DNA of 64,000 nt from Niveispirillum irakense DSM 11586 (GTDB lineage Bacteria > Pseudomonadota > Alphaproteobacteria > Azospirillales > Azospirillaceae). The notes beneath the pieces were generated by a model that saw only the letters and a program-made list of their open reading frames with translations, made no database searches and was not told the origin of the DNA. The position numbers were made by a program, and so were the translations under genes. Below, piece by piece: positions 35,490-44,614 of the stretch (within the stretch, counting starts at the first letter, position 1; each line of letters begins with the position of its first letter). The stretch covers positions 310,001 to 374,000 of the forward strand of contig NZ_AUCG01000020.1 in the NCBI RefSeq assembly GCF_000429645.1. The letters run 5' to 3'.

Positions 35490-36356
35490 TTATGCTGTCA
35501 GCGTTGCGACAACGGTCTTCAGCGAGGCGCGCCAATCCGGGAGCGAAGCGCCCGGCAGTGCCAGGAAACGCCCGCAATCCAGCACGGAATAAGCCGGTCG
35601 TTTAGCGGGTGTGGGATAGTCGGCGGTTGTGATCGGCTCCACCTGGGGACGGGGGCGGCCATGGGCAGCGGCCTCGTCAAAGATGGCCTCAGCGAAGCCG
35701 TGCCAGCTTGTCGCTTCCGATCCGCCAAAATGCATCACGCCAGTGGCGCTGCCATTGGCGATGAAAGGCTCCAGAAAGGCAATGGCGGCGGCGATATCGG
35801 CTGCTGCCGTGGGGCGCCCCACCTGATCGGCCACCACGCGGAGCTGGGGGCGGTCGGCCCCCAGACGCAGCATGGTTTTGACGAAATTGGCCCCATCGGC
35901 GCTGAATACCCAGGAGGTGCGTAGCGTGACATGCTTGCCGCCAGCGGCAGCAACCGCCTTTTCCCCCGCCAGTTTGGACGCGCCATAGACGCCCTGCGGC
36001 GCTGTAGGCTGGTCTTCCCGATAAGGGCTGGTGCCAGCGCCGTCAAAAACATAGTCGGTGGAGACATGCACAAAGGGAACGCCCGCTTCTGCCGCAGCGC
36101 GGGCGATGATGCTCGGCCCCGTCTCATTTACCGCATATGCGTTTTCAATGTCGGATTCAGCCTTGTCCACGGCTGTATAAGCGGCGGCATTGATGACGAA
36201 ATCCGGCTTGTGCGTGGCGAAGGCAGCAGCAATGGCGGCAGGGTCGCGGATATCCGCCTCGCTTGAGCCCAAGGCCACAACCGCCCGCCCGCCCCAGTCA
36301 CGGCGCAGCAGCGCCGTTGCCAACTGGCCATTCCGACCGAAGATCAGGACGGTCAT
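35490..36356 (-). CDS. rfbD: dTDP-4-dehydrorhamnose reductase (RfbD)
   Basis: Last step of dTDP-L-rhamnose synthesis (NADPH reduction). 288-residue extended SDR protein with an N-terminal nucleotide motif ([11 protein letters not shown]), the conserved [14 protein letters not shown] and the catalytic YGASKLAGE. The start overlaps the rfbA stop by 4 bp (ATGA). It is the promoter-distal gene of the rfbCBAD operon and is followed by a strong hairpin. Confidence 0.95.
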   Translation of the reverse strand: MTVLIFGRNGQLATALLRRDWGGRAVVALGSSEADIRDPAAIAAAFATHKPDFVINAAAYTAVDKAESDIENAYAVNETGPSIIARAAAEAGVPFVHVSTDYVFDGAGTSPYREDQPTAPQGVYGASKLAGEKAVAAAGGKHVTLRTSWVFSADGANFVKTMLRLGADRPQLRVVADQVGRPTAAADIAAAIAFLEPFIANGSATGVMHFGGSEATSWHGFAEAIFDEAAAHGRPRPQVEPITTADYPTPAKRPAYSVLDCGRFLALPGASLPDWRASLKTVVATLTA

Positions 36357-37243
36357 GGGGTGTCGCGCCCTTCGCCAAGCACTTTCAGCAGATAGTGACC
36401 ATATTCGTTCTTCATCAGCGGCTTTGCCAGCGCCTCCAACTGCGCCTCGTCGATCAGGCGCTTGCGATAGGCGATCTCTTCCGGACAGGCGATCTTCAGG
36501 CCCTGGCGCCGCTCAACCGTCTGCACGAAATGCGTCGCGTCGACCAGGCTGTCGTGGGTGCCAGTATCCAGCCAGGCATAACCCCGGCCCATCCGCTCCA
36601 CATTCAGGCGGCCCTGCTGGAGGTAGACATTGTTCACATCGGTGATTTCAAGCTCGCCCCGGGGGCTCGGCTTGATATTCGCCGCAATATCCAGCACGTC
36701 GTTATCGTAAAAATAGAGCCCGGTAACAGCATAGTTGGACTTGGGCTGCTTGGGCTTTTCCTCAATCGTCAGCGCGCGGCCGCCGGCATCGAAGCTGACC
36801 ACGCCATAGCGTTCCGGATCATTGACATGATAGGCGAAAACGCTGGCGCCGCTTTGGCGCTGATCAGCGCTGGCCAACAGTTCGTCCATCCCGTGGCCAT
36901 AGAAGATGTTATCGCCCAGAATCAGGGCACTGTCGTCGTTGCCGATAAAATCCCGACCGATGATGAAGGCCTGGGCCAGCCCGTCGGGGCTGGGCTGCAC
37001 GGCATAGGTGAAGCAGACACCCCATTGGCTGCCATCGCCCAGCAGCTCCTGGAACTGGGGCATATCCTTCGGGGTGGCGATGATCAGGATATCCGTGATG
37101 CCGGCCATCATCAGGACGGACAACGGATAATAGATCATCGGCTTGTCATAGACCGGCAGCAACTGCTTGGAGACGCCACGGGTGATGGGATAGAGCCTTG
37201 TACCGGAACCGCCGGCCAGGATAATGCCCTTACGCTTCTTCAT
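36353..37243 (-). CDS. rfbA: Glucose-1-phosphate thymidylyltransferase (RfbA)
   Basis: Makes dTDP-glucose from dTTP and glucose 1-phosphate. 296 residues with the signature [20 protein letters not shown] at residue 8 and [11 protein letters not shown], then [10 protein letters not shown] and [10 protein letters not shown]. The start at 37243 (MKKRKGI) is chosen because it gives the standard N-terminus and is preceded by AAAGGTG. The gene starts 5 bp from the rfbB stop. Confidence 0.95.
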   Translation of the reverse strand: MKKRKGIILAGGSGTRLYPITRGVSKQLLPVYDKPMIYYPLSVLMMAGITDILIIATPKDMPQFQELLGDGSQWGVCFTYAVQPSPDGLAQAFIIGRDFIGNDDSALILGDNIFYGHGMDELLASADQRQSGASVFAYHVNDPERYGVVSFDAGGRALTIEEKPKQPKSNYAVTGLYFYDNDVLDIAANIKPSPRGELEITDVNNVYLQQGRLNVERMGRGYAWLDTGTHDSLVDATHFVQTVERRQGLKIACPEEIAYRKRLIDEAQLEALAKPLMKNEYGHYLLKVLGEGRDTP

Positions 37244-37248
37244 GGCGC

Positions 37249-38310
37249 TCACACCTTTCCCAGACGCTGGCCGGCAACGGCACGCAGCCGCCCCCACCAC
37301 CATTCATTTTCCAGATACCACTGAACTGTCTTCTCAATGCCGCTGTCGAACGTCTCCTGCGGCGACCAGCCCAGGTCGCGGCGGATCTTCGAGGCATCGA
37401 TGGCATAACGGTGATCGTGGCCCGGACGGTCGGTAACGAAGCTGATCAACTCCCGGCGCGAACGTCCCGGCTCCGGCCGATACTTATCCACCAGATCGCA
37501 GATGCGCTCCACGACCTCCAGGTTGGTCTTCTCATTATTGCCGCCAATATTGTAGCGGCCACCATTCTCGGCCTTGATCATCACTTCTGCCAGCGCGCGG
37601 GCATGGTCTTCCACATGCAGCCAGTCGCGCACATTCTGGCCGTCGCCATAGACAGGCAGCTTCTTCCATTCCAGCGCATTCAGGATGATCAGCGGGATCA
37701 GCTTTTCGGGGAAGTGATAAGGCCCGTAATTGTTGGAGCAGTTGGTCAATACGACAGGCAGGCCATAGGTATGGTGCCAGGCATCGACCAAATGGTCCGA
37801 CGCCGCCTTGGAGGCGGAATAGGGGGACCGCGGCGCATAGGCGGTTTCTTCGGTGAAGAAACCTTCAGCCCCAAGACTGCCGAACACCTCGTCTGTTGAG
37901 ACATGGTGGAAGCGGAAATGGGCGGCAGCGTCCTTGTCCAGCCCGGACCAATAAGCGCGGGCAGCGGCCAGCAGCACGGAGGTGCCGACAATATTGGTCT
38001 GGATGAACGCGTCCGGTCCATCAATCGACCGGTCGACATGGGACTCGGCGGCCAGATGGATGATGGTGTCCGGCTTATGCGTTGTCAGCACGCGGTCGAT
38101 CTCCGCCCGGTCGCGGATATCCACCTTTTCGAAATGATAGAGTGGGCTGTCAGCCACCGGATTCAGATTATCCTGATTGGCGGCATAGGTGAGTGAATCG
38201 ACATTCACAACCGCGATGCCGCGATCCAGAATCAGATGGCGCACGAGGGCCGAACCAATGAAACCGGCGCCGCCGGTGACCAGCACCAGCTTAGGATTAC
38301 GGGTGGTCAT
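37249..38310 (-). CDS. rfbB: dTDP-glucose 4,6-dehydratase (RfbB)
   Basis: Converts dTDP-glucose to dTDP-4-keto-6-deoxyglucose with bound NAD. 353 residues with the Rossmann motif [15 protein letters not shown], the [10 protein letters not shown] region, [10 protein letters not shown] and the catalytic [12 protein letters not shown]. It lies 3 bp from the rfbC stop in the same operon. Confidence 0.96.
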   Translation of the reverse strand: MTTRNPKLVLVTGGAGFIGSALVRHLILDRGIAVVNVDSLTYAANQDNLNPVADSPLYHFEKVDIRDRAEIDRVLTTHKPDTIIHLAAESHVDRSIDGPDAFIQTNIVGTSVLLAAARAYWSGLDKDAAAHFRFHHVSTDEVFGSLGAEGFFTEETAYAPRSPYSASKAASDHLVDAWHHTYGLPVVLTNCSNNYGPYHFPEKLIPLIILNALEWKKLPVYGDGQNVRDWLHVEDHARALAEVMIKAENGGRYNIGGNNEKTNLEVVERICDLVDKYRPEPGRSRRELISFVTDRPGHDHRYAIDASKIRRDLGWSPQETFDSGIEKTVQWYLENEWWWGRLRAVAGQRLGKV

Positions 38311-38313
38311 GTC

Positions 38314-38874
38314 TCACCAATGAAAAAGGGCGGGGAGGTCGCGCAGACGCGGCAACTTGGTGTCCTTGGCGGACAGCTTCACCTGATCAGGGCCGAAGGG
38401 CCAGTCAATGCCAAGGTCGGGATCGTTCCACAGAATACCGCCATCATCGGCGGGGCTGTAATAATCGGTGACTTTGTAAAGGAATTCCGTATCCGGCTGC
38501 AGGGTGCAGAAACCATGGGCAAATCCCACCGGTACCCAGAATTGGGCGCCATTTTCCGCAGAAAGCTCGACCTTTAAATGCTGGCCAAAAGTGGGGGAGC
38601 CAGTACGGATATCCACGATCACATCCAGCACAGCGCCGCGCACGACGCGGACCAGCTTGCCCTGGGCGGATGGGTGGCGTTGAAAATGCAAGCCACGCAA
38701 CGTCCCGACGTCGGCGGAAAGGGAGTGATTATCCTGGACAAAATCCACATCAACGCCGGTGGCCTCGGCAAAACGGCGGCGATTGAAGGTTTCGCTGAAA
38801 TAGCCGCGATGATCGCCGTGACGGGCTGGCACCAGCAAGCGTGGCCCAGCGATTGGGAATTCTTTAACTTCCAT
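38314..38874 (-). CDS. rfbC: dTDP-4-dehydrorhamnose 3,5-epimerase (RfbC)
   Basis: Double epimerase in dTDP-L-rhamnose synthesis, a cupin of 186 residues. The family landmarks are DHRGYFSETFNRRRF, TLRGLHFQRHPSAQGKL (catalytic His) and VPVGFAHGFCTL. It is the first gene of the rfbCBAD operon. The 142-bp gap to the upstream glycosyltransferase should hold the promoter. Confidence 0.95.
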   Translation of the reverse strand: MEVKEFPIAGPRLLVPARHGDHRGYFSETFNRRRFAEATGVDVDFVQDNHSLSADVGTLRGLHFQRHPSAQGKLVRVVRGAVLDVIVDIRTGSPTFGQHLKVELSAENGAQFWVPVGFAHGFCTLQPDTEFLYKVTDYYSPADDGGILWNDPDLGIDWPFGPDQVKLSAKDTKLPRLRDLPALFHW

Positions 38875-39016
38875 TTACTTCCATCTCTCCGGCGGCTCAA
38901 ATGCCATCATACCATTGATCACCCCGGCGGCGTTTATGCCCCACTCACCTGTCTCCGGCAACCCGTCTCATAAGGCGTATAAAACCATATGGGGGCGTTC
39001 GTATCGTTGGTGTTGT

Positions 39017-40054
39017 CTATTTCCCCCTCCGGATATCCTTGAAGTCGATATGGCCGAATTGGAAGGCGATGCGAAGCACCATCCCCACCCGGTCCGCCTG
39101 TCCGCGTCGCAACCTGTTGAGGATGGTAATCATCATTCCCAGCCATACCGTTGGCAAAGCGTATGGGAAATGTCGTCTGGTGATGCGTAAGCGATTGCGA
39201 AGATTATAAAAATCGGCGAGCAGGCTGACGGCGTGGCGCTTGCCACCCGTACTGCCGCCTTCCTTATGATAAATCATTGAATCCGGACAATAGCCGATAT
39301 CAAAAAGATGACGGCCAGATCGGCAGTAATCGATCTCCTCAAAGTAAAGAAAAAAACTTTCATCCATGAGGCCAACCTGTTCCAGCCAGGCGCGTCGGAT
39401 GAAAAGGGCGGCGCCGAATACGTAATCAAGGGGACGGTTTGCATGGTGATCACGGCTTTCCGCCGGTTTTCCATATCCGTGATGGTCGCATAGCCCCGTC
39501 CACCGATGATAGGTGCCGCCGCCCGCCGCCTGAATAATGCCAGGTCTGTCATGGTAGAGTAACGTGCTGCCGATGATCCCTTGTGTGGGATGCAGGTCAG
39601 CATGGTGCAATAGATGGCCTAGGGAATCCGGCGCCACCTCCGTGTCGTTGTTCAACACCCAGACGAAGCGCATGGCCGGGTCGCGCAGCGCCAGCCGCAT
39701 GCCGACATTGTTTCCCCCCGCATAGCCATGATTGCCGCTGTTCGCGATCAGATAGGCCTTGAAGCCCTCGTCAACCCGCGTATTGGGAACATCCTTTTCG
39801 GCCAGTTTCCGCCATTGGCTGCCGAATCGGCTTTGCAAGCCTGCAGCGAGAATATCCAGCGCCCCATCGCTGGATGCGTTGTCGCAAACGGCCAGGCGCC
39901 AAGTCTCCTTTTGCAGCCGGATGATGGAATCGATGCAGGCAAGCGTGTCTGCGGCATTGTTCCAGTTCAACACGACGATCCAGCAGGTCGTGTTATCAGG
40001 GCTGGCGGAAACGGAGGCCGGATTGGTGCCTGTCATTCTGCGTCCGAAAAGCAT
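39017..40054 (-). CDS. Family 2 glycosyltransferase (rhamnosyltransferase-like)
   Basis: Cytoplasmic or membrane-associated GT-A transferase of about 345 residues. It has WIVVLNWNNAADTLACIDS, the acceptor-fold ANSGNHGYAGGNN, the DXD-like NNDTEVAPD and FLYFEEIDYCRSGR. This profile is the same as in rhamnosyltransferases of the WcaA/RfbF type. Its position just upstream of the dTDP-rhamnose genes makes rhamnose a reasonable donor, which is inference. The ATG at 40054 is used; GTG at 40057 and ATG at 40036 are alternatives. Confidence 0.85.
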   Translation of the reverse strand: MLFGRRMTGTNPASVSASPDNTTCWIVVLNWNNAADTLACIDSIIRLQKETWRLAVCDNASSDGALDILAAGLQSRFGSQWRKLAEKDVPNTRVDEGFKAYLIANSGNHGYAGGNNVGMRLALRDPAMRFVWVLNNDTEVAPDSLGHLLHHADLHPTQGIIGSTLLYHDRPGIIQAAGGGTYHRWTGLCDHHGYGKPAESRDHHANRPLDYVFGAALFIRRAWLEQVGLMDESFFLYFEEIDYCRSGRHLFDIGYCPDSMIYHKEGGSTGGKRHAVSLLADFYNLRNRLRITRRHFPYALPTVWLGMMITILNRLRRGQADRVGMVLRIAFQFGHIDFKDIRRGK

Positions 40055-40121
40055 CACCGGCTGAGAGGGCCGTTCATGCCCTCATAGGCGCAGCGAAGGC
40101 CAGGGGTCAATCATTCAGGCT

Positions 40122-40147
40122 TATGGCCCCTGTTGACCGGGGCCATA
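40122..40147 (-). terminator. Hairpin after the GH36-like glycosidase gene
   Basis: TATGGCCCC (40122-40130) and GGGGCCATA (40139-40147) form a perfect 9-bp stem with an 8-nt loop, beginning about 11 bases after the glycosidase stop on the minus strand. No strong T-run follows. Confidence 0.5.
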
Positions 40148-40158
40148 CCCTTTCACTT

Positions 40159-42279
40159 TCAGGTGGGAATGGCTTCGATCAGCAGGAAATCCTGGAAAGC
40201 GGCTTCCACCCGGTTATGCGCTGCCGTGGCCGTACCCAGGGGCCTGTCATTCCAATAATCATGCAGGCGATAGGTCTTGCCGGGCGTCAGGCCACGCAAT
40301 TCCACCGCCCCCTTCCAGTCAGCAGCATAGAAGGCATAGAACAGGCGGCCTTCCTTTTCCACGGCATGGGCCTCCGGCTTGTCAAAGCCGATATCGTATA
40401 GTTCCCCGCGATATGTGCCCTTGGGCAGCATCTTGTCCTGATAGATATCGGTCCAGCGCCGCCATTGCCGTTCCCGTTCCGGCGTCAGGGCGAATTTGGC
40501 GGCGGGTTCGGTTGCCACCGGCGGCCAGGTGAATTTGGTGGCGATGACGGCGCCGATCCCGATGGAAGAAGCGAAATCCTCGCCCTTGTCGGCCAGTTCG
40601 ACATGGTCGCCGCAATAGGCGGCACTTTCGCCCATCAGGGCCTTCACGCTCTTGCCTTTCAGGCGCACCTGCCAGGAGGAAAGCGGGTCCGACCCGACGG
40701 CCTGGTTCATATAAGGCATGTTGTGAAAGGCATAGGAGGTGCCGCAGGGGCAGATCTCCACCACGGCATCGGGATTGATCGCTATCGCCGTGTCGTAGAT
40801 CGCCTTCCAGTAATCCTGCAGCTTCTCCACTGATTCCCAGGGATGGGCATGGTTATGGGCGGGGTTGTAGCAGGGGGCGACACCGTTCAGGTGCTGGCCG
40901 TCAATCTTCAACCCTTCATAGCCCCAATCCTGCATGATCTTGCGCACCAGCGCCTTGCCATTCTCCACCGTCTTTTCATAAGCGGGGCAGAGATAGAAGC
41001 TGTTCCACCAGGTCACATCCTGGACAGCCCCATCCTTGTCCAGCAGCAGCATGTCGGTATGGTCATGCAGCAGGTCGGTGCCGGGGTCGACGGCCAGCGG
41101 CGCCAGCCACAGTTTGGGCCGCATCCCCGCCGCCTTGATACGCTGGACCAGCCCTTTCATGTCGGCATCGCCATTGGGGAATTTCTTGGGGTCCAGGTAC
41201 CAGTCCCCTTCCGCCGTCTGCCAGCCATCATCAATGACGGCCCATTTCAGGCCCAGTTCTCTGGCCTTGGGCAGGGCCCCGACAATATCCTCCATCGTCA
41301 CATCGCGTTCATACCCCCAGGCGCACCAGATCGGCTCATAGGCGCTGTCGGGCACGGGGGCCTGGCCCATGCCGCGCAGGGCCATGATTTCCCGATAGGT
41401 GCGCAAGGTGGCGTAATGGTCGCGCTGGTGGATAGCGATGAAAGTCTCAATCGTCTTCAGGCGGCCACCGGGCGCCAGGATCAGCGGTTCCTTCTCCGCA
41501 TAGTCGAACCCTACCGCCATGTGCGCGCCATCCTCACCCACAGTCAGGGGCAGGGAGACCAGCTTGGGTGTCGCTTCCAGATGCCCGACCGCAAGCCCGC
41601 CGTCACGGCGCCAGACATCCAGCACCGGTGTGCCGCCGCCATAGTCGGAACTGTTCATGCCCATGAAATTGCGTTGGTTGAAACCGGGTTTGGCCGGCTG
41701 CAACCAATCACGCCGATCAGCGAAGGAGGCACCGTTGAAGGACCAATAGTCCGCGCCATGGGTGGGGTCGGGCTTCAACAGATGGGCGCCATTGACCCAG
41801 CCGGCGACGGCCAGCGGTGCATCGCCCAGATTGGCATATTCCACCTGCAGGATGGCCAGCGCCGGGTGACTGTCAAGCTGGGTGACGGTCAGCGTCTTTT
41901 CCAGCTTGCCGTCTGATACACCCCGCAGGCTGTGCCGCATGCCGCCGCCCTGGGGCCCCCGCAGCGGCATTGTTTTCATATCGACATAGCGGAACCGGTC
42001 CAGGCGGCTGCCATCGGCCAGCAGTAGATATTCCCCGGTATCGAAATCGGTCAGCGCCCGCTCTCCCCCCAGGCGGGAGATGATGCGGCTACGCATGTCA
42101 TGATCAAACTCGATCCGCAGCCGGCCATTATCCAGCGTCGCGGCGGGACGATTGCCGGTGGCCGCAGCCCCGGATAGCGGGACGGAAAGGGCCAGCAGGG
42201 AACTGGACCCCATGATCAACGCATGGCGCCGGCTGATACCCCGATGTTCGATGCCCGTCTGCCGTGACCGTTCGTTCAT
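40159..42279 (-). CDS. Tat-exported GH36-like alpha-galactosidase
   Basis: Clan GH-D glycosidase of 706 residues. The Tat signal ISRRHALIMGSSSLLALSVP is near residue 15. A beta-rich N-terminal domain leads to the (beta/alpha)8 barrel with LKWAVIDDGWQTAEGDW. The nucleophile Asp is probably that in YEGLKIDGQHLNG. GH36 enzymes cleave alpha-galactosides and some cleave alpha-GalNAc. The start at 42279 gives the Tat signal; the open frame upstream to 42633 is antisense to the divergent amidohydrolase. Placement next to AgaR-controlled genes suggests a galactosaminide substrate. Confidence 0.85.
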   Translation of the reverse strand: MNERSRQTGIEHRGISRRHALIMGSSSLLALSVPLSGAAATGNRPAATLDNGRLRIEFDHDMRSRIISRLGGERALTDFDTGEYLLLADGSRLDRFRYVDMKTMPLRGPQGGGMRHSLRGVSDGKLEKTLTVTQLDSHPALAILQVEYANLGDAPLAVAGWVNGAHLLKPDPTHGADYWSFNGASFADRRDWLQPAKPGFNQRNFMGMNSSDYGGGTPVLDVWRRDGGLAVGHLEATPKLVSLPLTVGEDGAHMAVGFDYAEKEPLILAPGGRLKTIETFIAIHQRDHYATLRTYREIMALRGMGQAPVPDSAYEPIWCAWGYERDVTMEDIVGALPKARELGLKWAVIDDGWQTAEGDWYLDPKKFPNGDADMKGLVQRIKAAGMRPKLWLAPLAVDPGTDLLHDHTDMLLLDKDGAVQDVTWWNSFYLCPAYEKTVENGKALVRKIMQDWGYEGLKIDGQHLNGVAPCYNPAHNHAHPWESVEKLQDYWKAIYDTAIAINPDAVVEICPCGTSYAFHNMPYMNQAVGSDPLSSWQVRLKGKSVKALMGESAAYCGDHVELADKGEDFASSIGIGAVIATKFTWPPVATEPAAKFALTPERERQWRRWTDIYQDKMLPKGTYRGELYDIGFDKPEAHAVEKEGRLFYAFYAADWKGAVELRGLTPGKTYRLHDYWNDRPLGTATAAHNRVEAAFQDFLLIEAIPT

Positions 42280-42409
42280 TTTTTTAACCCGTTTGTGTCT
42301 GTTCGATTGGATGGCGACAGAAGCCTTGCATTTTTGAATCACCATGGCAACAAAAGGAAAGATAAGATCGCGCAGTTGGTTTCGATATCTTGCTTCTGGG
42401 AGAGGCTTC

Positions 42410-43516
42410 ATGGGTATGAAAACGAAAGATCGCCGTCTGCACCGTCTGGCGGCGCTGCTGCTTGCCGGGATGTGGGCGACCTGGGCGCCCCCGGTGTCAG
42501 CCGCTGAAAATCCATACGCGGTTGAGGATTTTCGCCATGTGCCAAAATTTGACGCCCATATCCATGCCAATACGGCCGATGCCGCTTTCCTGGAATTGGC
42601 GCGGGCAGAGAATTTCGAGCTGCTGACCATCAATGTCGATTACCCGGATTTTCCCCCCATCGACGATCAAGCCCGGTTCGGGCGCGACCTGGCGCGACAG
42701 GAGCCGGCGCGCTTTCATCATGCCACCACCTTCTCCATGCAGGGCTGGGGAACGGCCGGCTGGGCTGCCGGGGTGGAAAAGCGGCTGCGCGATGCCGTTG
42801 CCCAGGGCGCCGTGGCAGTGAAAATCTGGAAAAATGTCGGCATGGAAGCGCGGGACGGGCAGGGGCATCTGGTGATGATTGATGATCCCGGTTTCGACCC
42901 GGTGGTGGCGGCCATCCGCAGCCTGGGCGTGGTGCTGATCGGCCATCAGGGGGAACCGCATAATTGCTGGCAGCCGCTCGACAAGATGACGACGGCGAAT
43001 GACCGCGCCTATTTCGAGGCGCATCCCCAATATCACATGTATCTGCACCCCGATCAGCCCTCATACGAGGATCAGATGGCGGCGCGGGATGGTTTCCTGG
43101 ATCGAAACCCGAAACTGGATTTTGTCGGCGCGCATCTGGCAAGCCTGGAATGGAGCATCGATCATCTGGCGGCTTTCCTGGACCGCTATCCCGATGCCCA
43201 TGTCGATATGGCGGCCCGGATGACCCAGATCCAATATCAGTCGCTGCGTGAGCCGGAAAAGGTGCGCGCCTTCTTCATTAAGTATCAGGATCGCATCCTT
43301 TATGGCAGCGACCTGACGCTGAACCCCGGCACCGATCCCGCCGCTTTCAAAAAGGAAGCCCTGGATTTCTGGAAATCGGACTGGATTTATATGGCAACGG
43401 CTGAAAGCCAGCGCATCCAGGACCTTGACGCCAATGTGCCGGGCCTGGCCCTGCCACGCCCGGTGATTAGCAAAATCTGGAACGATAATGCGCGCCGCGT
43501 TTTCCTGCGGCGTTGA
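42410..43516 (+). CDS. Exported amidohydrolase-2 family metal hydrolase
   Basis: 368 residues with a signal peptide (LAALLLAGMWATWAPPVSA) and a TIM-barrel amidohydrolase domain. Metal-site residues are the HxH in FDAHIHAN, His in LIGHQGEPHN, His in VGAHLASLEW and Asp in ILYGSDLTLN. The last four motifs resemble the 2-pyrone/aminocarboxymuconate-semialdehyde branch. It is divergent from the GH36-like gene and convergent with agaR. It is exported, so it is not a NagA/AgaA-type cytoplasmic deacetylase. Its substrate is unknown. Confidence 0.82.
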   Translation: MGMKTKDRRLHRLAALLLAGMWATWAPPVSAAENPYAVEDFRHVPKFDAHIHANTADAAFLELARAENFELLTINVDYPDFPPIDDQARFGRDLARQEPARFHHATTFSMQGWGTAGWAAGVEKRLRDAVAQGAVAVKIWKNVGMEARDGQGHLVMIDDPGFDPVVAAIRSLGVVLIGHQGEPHNCWQPLDKMTTANDRAYFEAHPQYHMYLHPDQPSYEDQMAARDGFLDRNPKLDFVGAHLASLEWSIDHLAAFLDRYPDAHVDMAARMTQIQYQSLREPEKVRAFFIKYQDRILYGSDLTLNPGTDPAAFKKEALDFWKSDWIYMATAESQRIQDLDANVPGLALPRPVISKIWNDNARRVFLRR

Positions 43517-43525
43517 GTGTAAGGC

Positions 43526-43552
43526 GATGGCGGGGAGGGCATCCCCGCCATC
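43526..43552. terminator. Bidirectional hairpin between the amidohydrolase and agaR
   Basis: GATGGCGGGGA (43526-43536) and TCCCCGCCATC (43542-43552) are perfect 11-bp arms with a 5-nt loop. It sits in the 43-bp gap between two convergent genes and can serve both. Confidence 0.65.
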
Positions 43553-43559
43553 GGCCCTG

Positions 43560-44351
43560 TCAGGGCGCAACCCTCACTTCACAGGACAGCCCGCCCTGTT
43601 TGATGTAATCCGGCGCGCCCTTATCGGTGATCAGCAGGTCGATTTCCTCCACCCCGATGATCCGGTGCAGGCACATGCGGCCGAACTTTGAACTGTCGGT
43701 CACGGCGATGATCTGATTGGCAACGGTGGCCATCTTCCGGTTCAGCCGCGCCTCATTCTCGTAATGGGTGGTGATGCCCTTCTCCAGATGGAAACCATCG
43801 ACACCCAGAAACAGCTTGTCGACCAGCAATTCCTCAATCGCGGCTTCGGTCTGGGCGCCGTAGAAAGCCATGTTCTTACGCCGCAGCGCCCCGCCCAGCA
43901 TCACGATCTGGATGTTCTGCTTGGTGGCCAGCGCCGATAACACGCCGAAATCATTGGTGACGACGGTCAAATCCTCGATATCGGGCAGGTGATGCGCGAT
44001 CTGGATTGTGGTGGTGCCACTATCCAGCAGGATGCTGTCCCCCGGCTTCACAAGGCTGGCTGCCAGCTTGCCAATGGCCTCCTTTTCCGTGCGGTTGAAG
44101 CCCAGCTTGGTATCCACCGCCGGCTCTGCCGCCATAGGCACAGGGGAAATGGCGGTGCCCACCACATCGGCCGAAATCGCCCCCCCGTAAGCGCGCGTGG
44201 CGACCCCGCGATCTGCCAGATAATGCAGATCCTTGCGGATCGTCTGGGCGGACACGCCGAACATCTCTGACAGCATCGTCACCTGAACGCTGCCCTGTTC
44301 CTTCACCATGGCGGTGATCCGCCGCCGGCGGTCGCTGGTGTCGCGCATCAT
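43560..44351 (-). CDS. agaR: DeoR-family repressor, AgaR type
   Basis: 263-residue repressor with the DeoR HTH at residues 8-55 (VQVTMLSEMFGVSAQTIRKD, then LHYLADRG). The C-terminal sugar-phosphate-sensing domain has DSGTTTIQIAHHL and VLGVDGF-type sequence near LFLGVDGFH. It is divergent from the TonB receptor gene. The identity as AgaR is supported by operators fitting the E. coli AgaR consensus in its own promoter region and upstream of agaZ (see separate entries). The start at 44351 is likely; a GTG at 44387 is also in frame. Confidence 0.87.
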   Translation of the reverse strand: MMRDTSDRRRRITAMVKEQGSVQVTMLSEMFGVSAQTIRKDLHYLADRGVATRAYGGAISADVVGTAISPVPMAAEPAVDTKLGFNRTEKEAIGKLAASLVKPGDSILLDSGTTTIQIAHHLPDIEDLTVVTNDFGVLSALATKQNIQIVMLGGALRRKNMAFYGAQTEAAIEELLVDKLFLGVDGFHLEKGITTHYENEARLNRKMATVANQIIAVTDSSKFGRMCLHRIIGVEEIDLLITDKGAPDYIKQGGLSCEVRVAP

Positions 44352-44411
44352 GCCTCCCTCGCGGCCGGACTTGGCGCCCGCCCGCACTTTCCACTTCTAT
44401 AATCTTATCCT

Positions 44412-44425
44412 GCAACAAGACGAAA
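44412..44425 (-). promoter_or_regulatory. Candidate AgaR operator, agaR promoter
   Basis: The minus strand reads TTTCGTCTTGTTGC, which fits 12 of 14 positions of the core TTTCRTTTYRTTTY of the E. coli AgaR consensus as I remember it. It lies 61-74 bp before the agaR start. This would let the repressor control itself. Confidence 0.55.
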
Positions 44426-44486
44426 CTTTCAATGCCCGTTTCGGCACGCCACCGGCCAGTGTTTCATAAAAACTTCGCTTTGCACA

Positions 44487-44500
44487 TTTCGTTTGATTTC
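44487..44500 (+). promoter_or_regulatory. Candidate AgaR operator, TonB receptor promoter
   Basis: TTTCGTTTGATTTC matches 13 of 14 positions of the core TTTCRTTTYRTTTY. It lies in the agaR-receptor divergent region, about 115 bp before the receptor start. Confidence 0.65.
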
Positions 44501-44547
44501 GGTCTTTGCGCAATTCGCAAGTTATGTTACGCAATCAGAACAGCGGG

Positions 44548-44561
44548 ACGGCAAAACGAAA
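44548..44561 (-). promoter_or_regulatory. Weaker AgaR-like site near the TonB receptor start
   Basis: On the minus strand TTTCGTTTTGCCGT matches 11 of 14 core positions. It lies about 54 bp upstream of the receptor ATG. Treat it as secondary to the site at 44487. Confidence 0.35.
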
Positions 44562-44614
44562 CATGCGTGCCCCCCGGAAAGATGCGATAACAGAATAGGA
44601 ACAGGGGAAAGAAC

